A stretch of 5,712 nt of DNA from an uncultured Collinsella sp. (GTDB lineage: Bacteria; Actinomycetota; Coriobacteriia; Coriobacteriales; Coriobacteriaceae): positions 1 through 5,712 of the forward strand of contig CABVDE010000066.1 of NCBI GenBank assembly GCA_902496945.1, in the 5' to 3' direction. Shown here one piece after another: positions 1-5,329 of this stretch. Below the pieces are notes generated by a model. It was not told where the DNA came from. It did not search any database and saw only the letters and a list, made by a program, of their open reading frames with translations. How positions within the stretch are numbered: position 1 is the first letter of the stretch; each line of letters opens with the position of its first letter. Both the position numbers and the translations under genes were made by a program.

Positions 1-68
1 CGAAACCTACGGTTCGGCGCTTGTTAGGGCTCTGCCCTAAAACCCGGCGCCCTGCAGGGCGAAACCCT
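1..68. other. Cluster of hairpins, candidate oriT or origin structure
   Basis: Three inverted repeats lie back to back. Bases 1-16 form an arm CGAAACC against GGTTCG with one bulged A. Bases 24-40 are a perfect 7-bp stem TTAGGGC/GCCCTAA with a TCT loop. Bases 48-61 are a perfect 14-base palindrome, CGCCCTGCAGGGCG. The heptamer CGAAACC occurs at 1-7 and again at 60-66, so the unit seems flanked by a direct repeat. There is no gene here. Dense short hairpins of this kind are found at transfer origins and at plasmid replication origins, but no relaxase gene is in the window, so the assignment is inference. It could also be the 3' untranslated end of a gene lying left of the window. Confidence 0.4.
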
Positions 69-123
69 CGTTCTCATAACCACAGATTTAAGAAAGCAAT
101 ATGCCCCATGCTCGGGCTTGTCA

Positions 124-151
124 CCATTTGGCACCGCGTGGCACCAAATGG
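124..151. repeat. Inverted repeat upstream of the small HTH gene
   Basis: CCATTTGG (124-131) and CCAAATGG (144-151) are perfect 8-bp arms around a 12-base loop. GGCACC is present twice as a direct repeat, at 130-135 and 140-145. The repeat lies about 95 bases before the first gene of the three-gene cluster, so it may be an operator for the HTH protein or a structure in its leader. I could not find a convincing -35/-10 pair between here and the gene; TATTAA at 185-190 is the best -10 candidate, and it is weak. Confidence 0.35.
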
Positions 152-245
152 GTCCGCACTGGGGTTACAAGCGACTTAGTCTTTTATTAACGGCAAAAGC
201 CGTCCAGTCTTGTGAGCCCAGAACGGGCCAGAAAGGAGCGCGACT

Positions 246-485
246 ATGCGCAAATCAGAGCAGGCCATCGTTGAGCGGTTCCGCGCGGGGGACTACACCT
301 CGCTACCGCTACTTATCACACCGAGCACTGCTGAAGCCGCCGTTGGGATCAGCGCCAAACATCTAATCCGCATGGTCGAGCGCAGCGACATTCGCGGAGT
401 GCAAATCGGCCGTTGCTGGAAGATCAATCGCGATGACCTGCTGAGCGTCTGCGGCCTGCGCGACAGTAATAAAGGCGCAGCATAA
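246..485 (+). CDS. Excisionase/AlpA-like helix-turn-helix protein, 79 aa
   Basis: A small DNA-binding protein of the excisionase/MerR-like helix-turn-helix type. After a charged N-terminus (residues 1-25), residues 26-71 follow the usual pattern: TPSTAEAAVGIS (helix 1), then KHLIRMVERSDIRGVQIG (recognition helix and turn into the wing), then RCWKINRDDL, which corresponds to the R-W-R-I-x-x-x-x-L wing and last helix of this family. The start is well supported: AAGGAG at 233-238 lies 7 bases before the ATG. Its stop overlaps the next start by one base (TAATG), which points to translational coupling. Members of this family act as recombination directionality factors or as small regulators of mobile elements; no integrase is visible here, so a regulatory role for the cluster is as likely as an excision role. 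The family is clear; the job is inferred. Confidence 0.8.
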   Translation: MRKSEQAIVERFRAGDYTSLPLLITPSTAEAAVGISAKHLIRMVERSDIRGVQIGRCWKINRDDLLSVCGLRDSNKGAA

Positions 486-907
486 TGACTCGTTCGATAA
501 GTGATGACGAAGCAATCGAAGCGGCATGGGATGCGCAGCTGCCCTCGCTGCGAATTGAGCTGCCGATAACAAACACCCTCGAACTCAAACAACTGTATGC
601 AGCTCGCGGTGACAGAACATACGCAGATATAGGCGTATGGCTCGCAATGTGCTCGCTCGCATCATCGACTTCAGGTCACTCATTGCCAGCAGACAACGAG
701 CTGCTCGCATTGCAGCTTTATGGATCGCGCGGCAAATCGACCATCGCGGCCGAACATGTAAATGCGCTGGCCGCAGCAGGGCTCGTTTTTGTGGGCACTG
801 ACGGATTACTGTATTTACCAGCAATCGAGTCTGAATTTGTTAGGCACGGAAAAATGATCGTCGGCGGCACCCGTGGCGGGCGTCCTAAAAAGAAACGGAG
901 GCGATAA
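485..907 (+). CDS. Winged-helix protein, replisome-organizer-like, 140 aa
   Basis: I cannot name this protein, but its layout resembles the N-terminal winged-helix domain of phage and plasmid replisome organizers (DnaD/YdaU-like). Residues 34-60 form a helix with the aromatic/aliphatic pattern of TYADIGVWLAMCSLAS; residues 67-80 read SLPADNELLALQLYG, like the 'lpdddelLa' helix; residues 83-100 (KSTIAAEHVNALAAAGLV) look like the recognition helix; residues 101-112 form a short beta wing (VFVGTDGLLYL). The tail, residues 127-140, is strongly basic (GGTRGGRPKKKRRR), suited to nucleic-acid contact. Translation probably depends on coupling, because the start overlaps the previous stop. Another possibility is a plain transcription regulator. 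It is part of a compact three-gene unit on the plus strand. Confidence 0.65.
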   Translation: MTRSISDDEAIEAAWDAQLPSLRIELPITNTLELKQLYAARGDRTYADIGVWLAMCSLASSTSGHSLPADNELLALQLYGSRGKSTIAAEHVNALAAAGLVFVGTDGLLYLPAIESEFVRHGKMIVGGTRGGRPKKKRRR

Positions 908-909
908 TC

Positions 910-1398
910 ATGGATGAAGATCCGCCTAAAAAAGCAGCGCCGCCGGAAGTAGTAGCTCCGGCGGCGCCAAGCACCACGAAGAGTGCGATTAGCATTAAAA
1001 ATACTATATCACGTGAACGGTTTACACAGCTCAGCGGCTCTGAACCACCACAAATCTGCGCCGCTGCAAGTGAAGCCGAATTATCGGCAAGAGCACGGCT
1101 CCGCGCCGACAAAAGCAATCGTTGGCTGTACCTCGTTGCACGGGGGAAACTCGAGTTAGAGCTCATGCTCGAGATACTGCGTTACGAGCGCATCGGTACC
1201 CGCAAGGGATACCCCATTTGTGGGCTCAAAAAGTCCAATCAGGACTTGGCCGCGTTCTTTGCCGTTGGAAACGACAGCATGTCCCGAACGAAGAACGCAC
1301 TATTACGGCGCGGTCTAATCGACGCAGTCGATGGAGTCCTGCAACTGCGGTACGCTGCTGTCCTCAAAGCCGCCAAGGCTAAAGGTTGGAATCAATAA
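910..1398 (+). CDS. Unknown protein with C-terminal winged-helix-like segment, 162 aa
   Basis: Not recognised as a named family. Residues 1-30 are Pro/Ala/Lys-rich and probably disordered. Residues 55-95 are helical and charged. Residues 108-150 have the spacing of a winged helix: SNQDLAAFFAVG (helix), NDSMSRTKNALLRRGLI (recognition helix followed by 'GLI'), then DAVDGVLQLR as the wing. The start is supported by GGAGG at 897-901, 8 bases before the ATG, and only two bases separate it from the preceding stop. Having two successive winged-helix-like proteins after an excisionase-like HTH suggests an element-maintenance operon, perhaps replication initiation. That is inference from context. A hairpin follows 15 bases after the stop and probably ends the operon. 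Confidence 0.6.
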   Translation: MDEDPPKKAAPPEVVAPAAPSTTKSAISIKNTISRERFTQLSGSEPPQICAAASEAELSARARLRADKSNRWLYLVARGKLELELMLEILRYERIGTRKGYPICGLKKSNQDLAAFFAVGNDSMSRTKNALLRRGLIDAVDGVLQLRYAAVLKAAKAKGWNQ

Positions 1399-1413
1399 AG
1401 GACTCGGTAAAAC

Positions 1414-1447
1414 AGAGGCTCCCGCCCATTCCGAGCGGGAGCCTCTT
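1414..1447 (+). terminator. Hairpin ending the three-gene operon
   Basis: A perfect 12-bp stem, AGAGGCTCCCGC (1414-1425) against GCGGGAGCCTCT (1435-1446), with a 9-base loop. It starts 15 bases after the stop of the upstream gene. The T tract after the stem is poor (only TT before CCC), so it may be a weak intrinsic terminator or a stabilising 3' stem. Confidence 0.6.
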
Positions 1448-1568
1448 CCCGAAGTGCTCCGGTCGTATTATCAAGAGCAGGGCGAAGCCGAATCGACCGA
1501 AGAGCGAAATGGCGCGGAGCAAATTCACACCTGGTTCCATGAAGCCAGTCCATCTATCCGCTTCGGGC

Positions 1569-1985
1569 CTATTTCGTGGCGCCGCAGCCAGAGCAGCGGT
1601 AGCCGGTGAGGACCTGCTTGGTCCCGGTCTGCACCTGATATGTCTCCTGATGCGTCACCGCTTCATGGTGAACGGTTGTGTAATCATCCACGGTGTAGTA
1701 CGAAACGGGCGTCCCAGCCATTGCCATTTTCTTGCAGTAAGCAGCAAGAGCGGCATTGTCGTAGAAAACCGTACCATCTGAACAGACAGCATGCGAGCCA
1801 CTTAGAACCTGCTCGTCCCATGCGTCCTGGTCTACAACAGTTCGAGTGCGGGTCTCGTATACGGGGTCGTTGCGGTACTGCGCCTGCCACGTATGCTCAT
1901 GGGACGGCTTGCCGGAGGAGCCGGAAGAGGGCTTGGAGTCGGATTTTATTATGTAATGGCTTAGTGTTATTGAAGACTTACTTAC
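1569..1985 (-). pseudogene. C-terminal fragment of a cell-surface protein (Cys/His module), no start
   Basis: The minus-strand frame is open from just after a TGA at 1986-1988 to a TAG at 1569-1571. It has no ATG, GTG or TTG before the body of the domain, so it would be missed by start-based ORF calling. Up to about position 1943 the frame reads like non-coding sequence. From there it becomes a clear protein: a Ser/Gly/Pro linker (SDSKPSSGSSGKPS), then HEHTWQAQYRNDPVYETRTR, VVDQDAWDEQV, a Cys at AVC, a second at AAYC, then YTTVHHEAVTHQETYQVQTG, and a final CSGCGATK before the stop. This order (HTW, VYET, D-x-AWDE, TTVHHEAVTHQET, C-x-x-CGA) matches a module at the ends of large Gram-positive surface proteins; the last CxxC looks like a zinc-ribbon knuckle. 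About 124 residues survive and everything N-terminal is missing. Its natural partner, a sortase, is in the same window, though it is not adjacent. Confidence 0.75.
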
Positions 1986-2031
1986 TCACTGTAATCATGT
2001 TAGCACACCGACCAAGGGTTTCTATGAGTCC

Positions 2032-2164
2032 TTATTTGTTCCACCCTTTGGCAATAGTCGCTGTCGTCACGAGCAAGCCGCTTGCGACTACCCACGCGGA
2101 GTTAAACAATAATTGCAAACTGAAGCTGCAAATCCACCCGACAAGGCTCTTTTATAAAACCCAT
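2032..2164 (-). pseudogene. Small hydrophobic membrane protein with probable +1 frameshift
   Basis: An ATG at 2164-2162 lies three bases after the ABC-F stop codon. In frame it gives only 20 residues beginning MGFIKEPC and then stops. If one G (2154) in the run AAAAG is skipped, the frame becomes MGFIK-SLVGWICSFSLQLLF and continues NSAWVVASGLLVTTATIAKGWNK to a TAA at 2032-2034, about 43 residues with one long hydrophobic, membrane-like stretch and a short basic tail. The second frame alone has no ATG after its upstream stop. No good ribosome binding site is seen, but the spacing would allow coupling to the ABC-F gene. It may be a broken gene, a true programmed shift, or a chance ORF. I do not know a family for it. 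Confidence 0.3.
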
Positions 2165-2167
2165 TGT

Positions 2168-3655
2168 TTAGACGACCAGCAATCTCATCAGGCTCTCACC
2201 TTGAATAGTTTCCCAGCCAATCTGCGTGACTGCCTCCGACAGCTGTCTATCATGCGTAACCAACAGTAACGCGCCAGAGAAACCGCTCAGCATCTCCTGC
2301 AGCGCCTCAATAGAACCCACATCAAGATGATTCGTCGGCTCGTCGAGTACGAGGAGGTTGGGATTCGTAACAAGCTGTTCAGCAAGCATGAGTTTGCGGA
2401 GTTCGCCAGGACTCAAATCGTCGCCATCGAGCAGTTTGTCAGGGTCGGAGTTCAACCGCGCCACGATGGAGAGGATGCGGCCTTTCGTCTCCTGGTCCTG
2501 GTCTCGGAGATGCCTCAGTGCTCGCTCGCGTTCCTCTGGCCCGACGTCCTGGGGAACGTACGCAACTTTGACATTTTCAGGAACAGATTCGATGACGCTT
2601 CGTACCACCAGGCTCTTTCCCGTTCCGTTCGCACCGGTCAACACCACGTGATCCGTTGGCGAGATCCAGAGCTCCGGCACATCTATCGAGAACTCGCCAG
2701 CAGACAGTCGCGATGCCTCCAAGTGCGCCACGCAACTTGAGCGCGCAGCGACGCCGAACTCGCCGATGCGATGGTCGTATCTTTTCGAGACGGTTTTCTC
2801 AGAAAGCTCTGCCTCGGCCTTTGCGAGCCGCCCGCTCATTTTGGACGAGAGCTTCCCTGCAACGCCGTCCTTGCCAGAGACTATGGCGCGTCCGATCTTC
2901 TCGCGAGCGTCGCTGTCTTTTTTGCTCAAGCCGCGCTTGCTTCGCTTGCCCTTCTGACGCGCCGCCTCTTCGCTCCTGCGCTGGGCTTCTGCCTTCAGGC
3001 GCTTCGCTTCACGGGAGGCTTGCTCGCGATCCCTCATCGCGGAGGCGCGTTCGCTCGCCGCCTGGTCGCTTGCCTTCGAGTACCCGCCGGGGCGCATGGT
3101 CCAACGTGCGCCCTCGCACATGAGGCTCTGGCCCACAAGGCCATCGAGCAGGTCTCTATCGTGCGAGATGAGGATGCCGATGCCGCTGAAGGAGGCCAGC
3201 GCCTCCTTCACGATGTCGCGCGTGGCGGCATCGAGGTCGTTGGTCGGCTCGTCCATGATGAGGACATCTGGCTGTGCATAGAGGGCGCACGCGATCTGGA
3301 GCCGCTTCTGCTGACCGCCCGAGAGCGTGTCGTAGCGCCAGAACCAGTCGTCTTCGATGCGGAGCAGCGCCCTTGCCCGTTGCGCCTCCTTGCCCCAATC
3401 CGATGCGAGATCGAAGAGCTTGTCTGGCTCTTGGGTCGAGTCTTGCTCGCAATACGACGCGAACAGATTCGGGCTCACCGCTCCGGAATCGGGCGTAATA
3501 GCGCGGGCGGCGATACGGGCGAGCGTGGTCTTCCCGCATCCGTTGTCGCCGATGATGCCCGTCCATCCCGATGGGAACGTGGCGCTGACGTCTTCGATGG
3601 CAGGCGATGCCGTACCGGGGTAGGTATAGCTGATGTGGGTGAGATTCAGTTGCAT
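2168..3655 (-). CDS. ABC-F ATPase, possible ribosome-protection factor, 495 aa
   Basis: A cytoplasmic ABC-F protein: two ATP-binding cassettes in one chain and no membrane segment. Domain 1 has Walker A GDNGCGKTT (36-44), signature LSGGQ (111-115), Walker B with catalytic Glu in VLIMDEP (131-137, E136), TNDLD and switch His165 (ISHD). A highly charged linker spans about 195-300, rich in Lys, Arg and Ser. Domain 2 has Walker A GANGTGKS (341-348), a variant signature LSPGE (414-418), Walker B LLVLDEP (434-440, E439), TNHLD and switch His468. All catalytic parts are intact and the length is normal. ABC-F proteins bind the ribosomal E site; the linker reaches the tRNA and peptidyl-transferase centre, and some members dislodge antibiotics (lincosamides, streptogramins, macrolides, phenicols). 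The mobile-looking context and the leader support a resistance role, but I cannot assign it to Msr, Vga, Lsa or OptrA. The start is set by AGGAG (3666-3662) 6 bases before the ATG. Confidence 0.92.
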   Translation of the reverse strand: MQLNLTHISYTYPGTASPAIEDVSATFPSGWTGIIGDNGCGKTTLARIAARAITPDSGAVSPNLFASYCEQDSTQEPDKLFDLASDWGKEAQRARALLRIEDDWFWRYDTLSGGQQKRLQIACALYAQPDVLIMDEPTNDLDAATRDIVKEALASFSGIGILISHDRDLLDGLVGQSLMCEGARWTMRPGGYSKASDQAASERASAMRDREQASREAKRLKAEAQRRSEEAARQKGKRSKRGLSKKDSDAREKIGRAIVSGKDGVAGKLSSKMSGRLAKAEAELSEKTVSKRYDHRIGEFGVAARSSCVAHLEASRLSAGEFSIDVPELWISPTDHVVLTGANGTGKSLVVRSVIESVPENVKVAYVPQDVGPEERERALRHLRDQDQETKGRILSIVARLNSDPDKLLDGDDLSPGELRKLMLAEQLVTNPNLLVLDEPTNHLDVGSIEALQEMLSGFSGALLLVTHDRQLSEAVTQIGWETIQGESLMRLLVV

Positions 3656-3661
3656 GGCGAG

Positions 3662-3676
3662 CTCCTTTGAGAGGAG
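3662..3676 (-). promoter_or_regulatory. Hairpin masking the ABC-F ribosome binding site
   Basis: On the minus strand CTCCT, a 5-base loop (CTCAA) and AGGAG follow each other, so the Shine-Dalgarno sequence is the 3' arm of a 5-bp hairpin. The stem is short and could not hold alone at high stability; it may be one part of a larger switching fold. Confidence 0.35.
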
Positions 3677-3799
3677 GTCGCGCAGGGGTCAGGCACGCGA
3701 TGTATGGATTCGGAACGAGAAGGCACTGAAGCGATGCGGCACCCTGAAGCGCGACCGGATGTGCAGAGTGGTCGTATGGGGTACCCGAAACGGGCATCG

Positions 3800-3811
3800 C
3801 TAGTTCTTCAT
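3800..3811 (-). CDS. Possible three-codon leader peptide (M-K-N) before the ABC-F gene
   Basis: ATG-AAG-AAC-TAG lies 145 bases before the ABC-F start and has AGG a few bases upstream. Very short upstream ORFs are used to sense stalled ribosomes in leaders of ABC-F and erm genes. A second ATG at 3797, in another frame, opens a longer ORF that runs through the ABC-F start; it is more likely a chance reading frame. Too short to judge by sequence alone. Confidence 0.25.
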   Translation of the reverse strand: MKN

Positions 3812-3873
3812 CTAACCTGACCTAACTCGAAGCGGCGCTTGCCAAAGGCCCCGCTGGATGATTGATATCTAGG

Positions 3874-3882
3874 ATTATAGCA
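3874..3882 (-). promoter_or_regulatory. Extended -10 promoter for the ABC-F gene
   Basis: The minus strand reads TGC-TATAAT, a perfect -10 hexamer with the TGN extension. No recognisable -35 lies 16-18 bases upstream (the site is GTCGCG or similar), as is common for extended -10 promoters. The element sits exactly at the boundary with the hsdR fragment, so its upstream contacts fall inside foreign DNA. Confidence 0.6.
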
Positions 3883-4511
3883 TGGTAATCGCCGTGCGCG
3901 ACGAGATGCGCGACCGGGAGCGCTCCGAGAAGGAGTCCATCGCCGAGGACCTCGTCTTCGAGATGGAGCTCGTGCGCCAGGTGGAGATCAACATCGACTA
4001 CATCCTGATGCTCGTCGAGCAGCGCCACGGCGACCACGTGAAGGACAGGGAGATCGCCGCGCGGATCATGTCCTCGGTGGCGGCGTCGCCCGAGCTGCGC
4101 GACAAGTCCGAGCTCATCGAGCGGTTCCTCGAGATCGCCGGCTTCGGGGAGGCGGACGCCCAGTTCGACATCGACCCGGCCGCGCCCGAGTCCGAGCGCC
4201 ACGACGCCGTCGAGCGCAACTGGCGCAAGTTCGTGGCCGACTCCATGGAGGACGAGATATCCGGCATCATCGAGGCCGAGAGGCTGAAGGCCGAGCCGAC
4301 GCGCGACCTCATGCACGAGGCGTTCGAGGTCGGCGGCGTGCCGCAGGAGGGCACCGCCGTGACGAGGGTCATGCCGCCCGGCTCGCGCTTCGGCGCGAAG
4401 GCCGAGGCGAGGGACAGACAACGCCACCGCGTGGCCGACCTGCTGTCCGGGTTCTACCGCAAGTACCGAAGCCTGACGGCCCACTACCCAATCGAGCTTC
4501 CCGAGGATTAG
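3882..4511 (+). pseudogene. hsdR: C-terminal fragment of type I restriction enzyme subunit R (HsdR)
   Basis: HsdR is the ATP-driven translocase and nuclease subunit of type I restriction systems and is about 1000 residues long. Only about 209 residues remain. They match the helical C-terminal domain of EcoR124-type HsdR, which docks the motor to the methylase: EDLVFEMELVRQVEINIDYI (22-41), NWRKFVADSMEDEISGIIEAE near 113-132, ERLKAEPTRDLMHEAFEVGG (133-152) and VMPPGSRF (163-170), followed by a charged helix. The nuclease and helicase domains are absent. A stop codon (TAG at 3870-3872) precedes the ATG in frame and the ribosome binding site is poor, so the ATG at 3882 is probably an internal Met. 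No hsdM or hsdS is in the window. Its GC content is clearly higher than that of its neighbours, fitting a different source. Confidence 0.85.
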
Positions 4512-4523
4512 AAAGACAGCATG

Positions 4524-4565
4524 TAGGCCCTAATGATTCGCATTATCTCGAATCATTAGGGCCTA
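4524..4565. terminator. Perfect 17-bp inverted repeat between convergent genes
   Basis: TAGGCCCTAATGATTCG (4524-4540) pairs without mismatch with 4549-4565 across an 8-base loop. It lies 12 bases after the hsdR stop and 52 bases beyond the stop of the convergent sortase gene. Position suggests a terminator, probably for hsdR and perhaps for both strands, but neither side carries a T tract. It could also be a recombination or protein-binding site. Confidence 0.55.
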
Positions 4566-4617
4566 TTCCTGAGTTCAAGAAATCATGACTATATTCTAGG
4601 AAGGACATCTGCCTTAA

Positions 4618-5313
4618 TCAAAATGCTCTCCTGCAAACTAAAACGCTGCGGTATCGATCACCGCCAATCGCGGAAGAGCATGTCACCAAAGTGATAACAG
4701 AGTCGGACCCAGCGGAATCTGACTTCGCGCTAGCGTGCTCGGACAAAGAATTAAGCCAGGCCTTGAAGTCTGGCTCTCCAGCAAAGTCAAATCGTAGAAG
4801 CAAATCAAATTTTTTAGGCACTCTCAAGCCGAACAACGGCCTATAGCGAGTGGTATTGCCATTTGCGTTCGTGAATGTCACGGCTCCAATATTTGCAAAA
4901 CAATCCGTCCGATAACAATTCTGGAGCTCGGTAAAGCCAAGGTTTCCATATCCCATGTTATGGGCGTACACGAGCATATTCGTACTTGATGGCGATGAGC
5001 CTTCAGCTAAAAACGGACACCCGGAGAATGACGGCAAGCGATCGAAACCGTGATTGAGGTAGAGCCCGTTAAGGTCACCCTGGCGGCATGAGACAACGGG
5101 CGTTGAGATCGAGGTCCTTTCGACCGTAAGCCAACCGGCATAGTCCGGGTTCTCATCTTTTAGAGACGCGCCGCCGTCTGCTTGCGCTTTCTGCTCAGCC
5201 GCATTTGCGACATGTTGCGAGCTCCTGCTTGATGCGACTGCACCAACGGCACAGACAATATGGACGCAAGGGCTTTTTCCTTCCAAAAAAACAGGGTTAG
5301 AAATTGACCTCAT
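4618..5313 (-). CDS. Class B sortase, N-terminus doubtful
   Basis: A membrane-anchored cysteine transpeptidase that links surface proteins or pilins to the cell wall or to each other. Domain features, numbered from the ATG at 5313: YAGWLTVERTSISTPVV (58-74; the usual 'GWL.I..T.I..PVV' strand), YLNHGF (85-90), catalytic His118 in YAHNMG, the class B helix insertion FKAWLNSLSEHAS (183-195), catalytic Cys212 in TLVTCSS and Arg222 in RYRSVLVCRR. All three catalytic residues are present, so the core could be active. The N-terminus is odd: the hydrophobic stretch CVHIVCAVGAVASS (16-29) is short for a membrane anchor, no good ribosome binding site precedes the ATG, and the ATG lies in the loop of a terminator-like hairpin. 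The gene has therefore probably lost its natural 5' end. The surface-protein fragment elsewhere in the window is a plausible former partner, by inference only. Confidence 0.82.
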   Translation of the reverse strand: MRSISNPVFLEGKSPCVHIVCAVGAVASSRSSQHVANAAEQKAQADGGASLKDENPDYAGWLTVERTSISTPVVSCRQGDLNGLYLNHGFDRLPSFSGCPFLAEGSSPSSTNMLVYAHNMGYGNLGFTELQNCYRTDCFANIGAVTFTNANGNTTRYRPLFGLRVPKKFDLLLRFDFAGEPDFKAWLNSLSEHASAKSDSAGSDSVITLVTCSSAIGGDRYRSVLVCRRAF

Positions 5314-5329
5314 GTCAATTTCTAACCCT
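5285..5329 (-). terminator. Strong intrinsic terminator overlapping the sortase start
   Basis: On the minus strand AGGGTTAGAAATTGAC, a 5-base loop ATGAG and the exact complement form a 16-bp stem (arms 5329-5314 and 5308-5293), followed by G and seven T (5291-5285). This is a textbook Rho-independent layout for transcription entering from the right. The loop contains the ATG used for the sortase. It could also act as an attenuator in a sortase leader. Confidence 0.7.

Larger units (their letters stand above)
3656..3866 (-). promoter_or_regulatory. Long 5' leader of the ABC-F gene, possible attenuator
   Basis: From the predicted transcription start (about 3866) to the ATG there are roughly 210 bases, long for a simple gene. 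Minus-strand structures seen in order are GCC-TTT-GGC, AAGCG-C-CGCTT, a spaced repeat GTTAG-GTCAG-GTTAG, a three-codon ORF, CCCG-TTT-CGGG, and the repeated octamer CGCTTCAG. At the end, CTCCT (3676-3672) can pair with the Shine-Dalgarno AGGAG (3666-3662) across a 5-base loop. Resistance ABC-F genes are often controlled by ribosome-mediated attenuation in such leaders; that this one works that way is inference. No U-tract terminator is visible, so control of translation is more likely than of transcription. Confidence 0.4.

Noticed and set aside
1331..1609. 92-codon plus-strand frame through the hairpin after the third gene, containing EVLRSYYQEQGEAES
   Set aside because: The downstream part looks somewhat protein-like, but it starts inside another gene, crosses a perfect 12-bp hairpin and runs antisense into the surface-protein fragment. 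It might be a frameshifted tail of 910-1398, but nothing proves this.
1640..2269. 209-codon plus-strand frame
   Set aside because: Antisense to the surface-protein fragment and to the end of the ABC-F gene; Arg/His/Cys-rich with no motif.
2771..3670. 299-codon plus-strand frame opposite the ABC-F gene
   Set aside because: Antisense shadow of a GC-rich gene with intact ABC motifs; composition is Arg/Ala/Leu-rich and no family pattern is visible.
3156..3797. 213-codon minus-strand frame that starts in the ABC-F leader and runs into the ABC-F gene
   Set aside because: Most of it is an alternative frame of the ABC-F coding sequence, rich in Arg, His and Pro, with no recognisable domain. Its leader part alone might matter for regulation, but there is no evidence that it is a protein gene.
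3822..4484. 220-codon minus-strand frame opposite the hsdR fragment
   Set aside because: Antisense shadow of high-GC DNA: repetitive Leu/Val/Asp/His/Gly composition, while the plus strand shows clear HsdR motifs.
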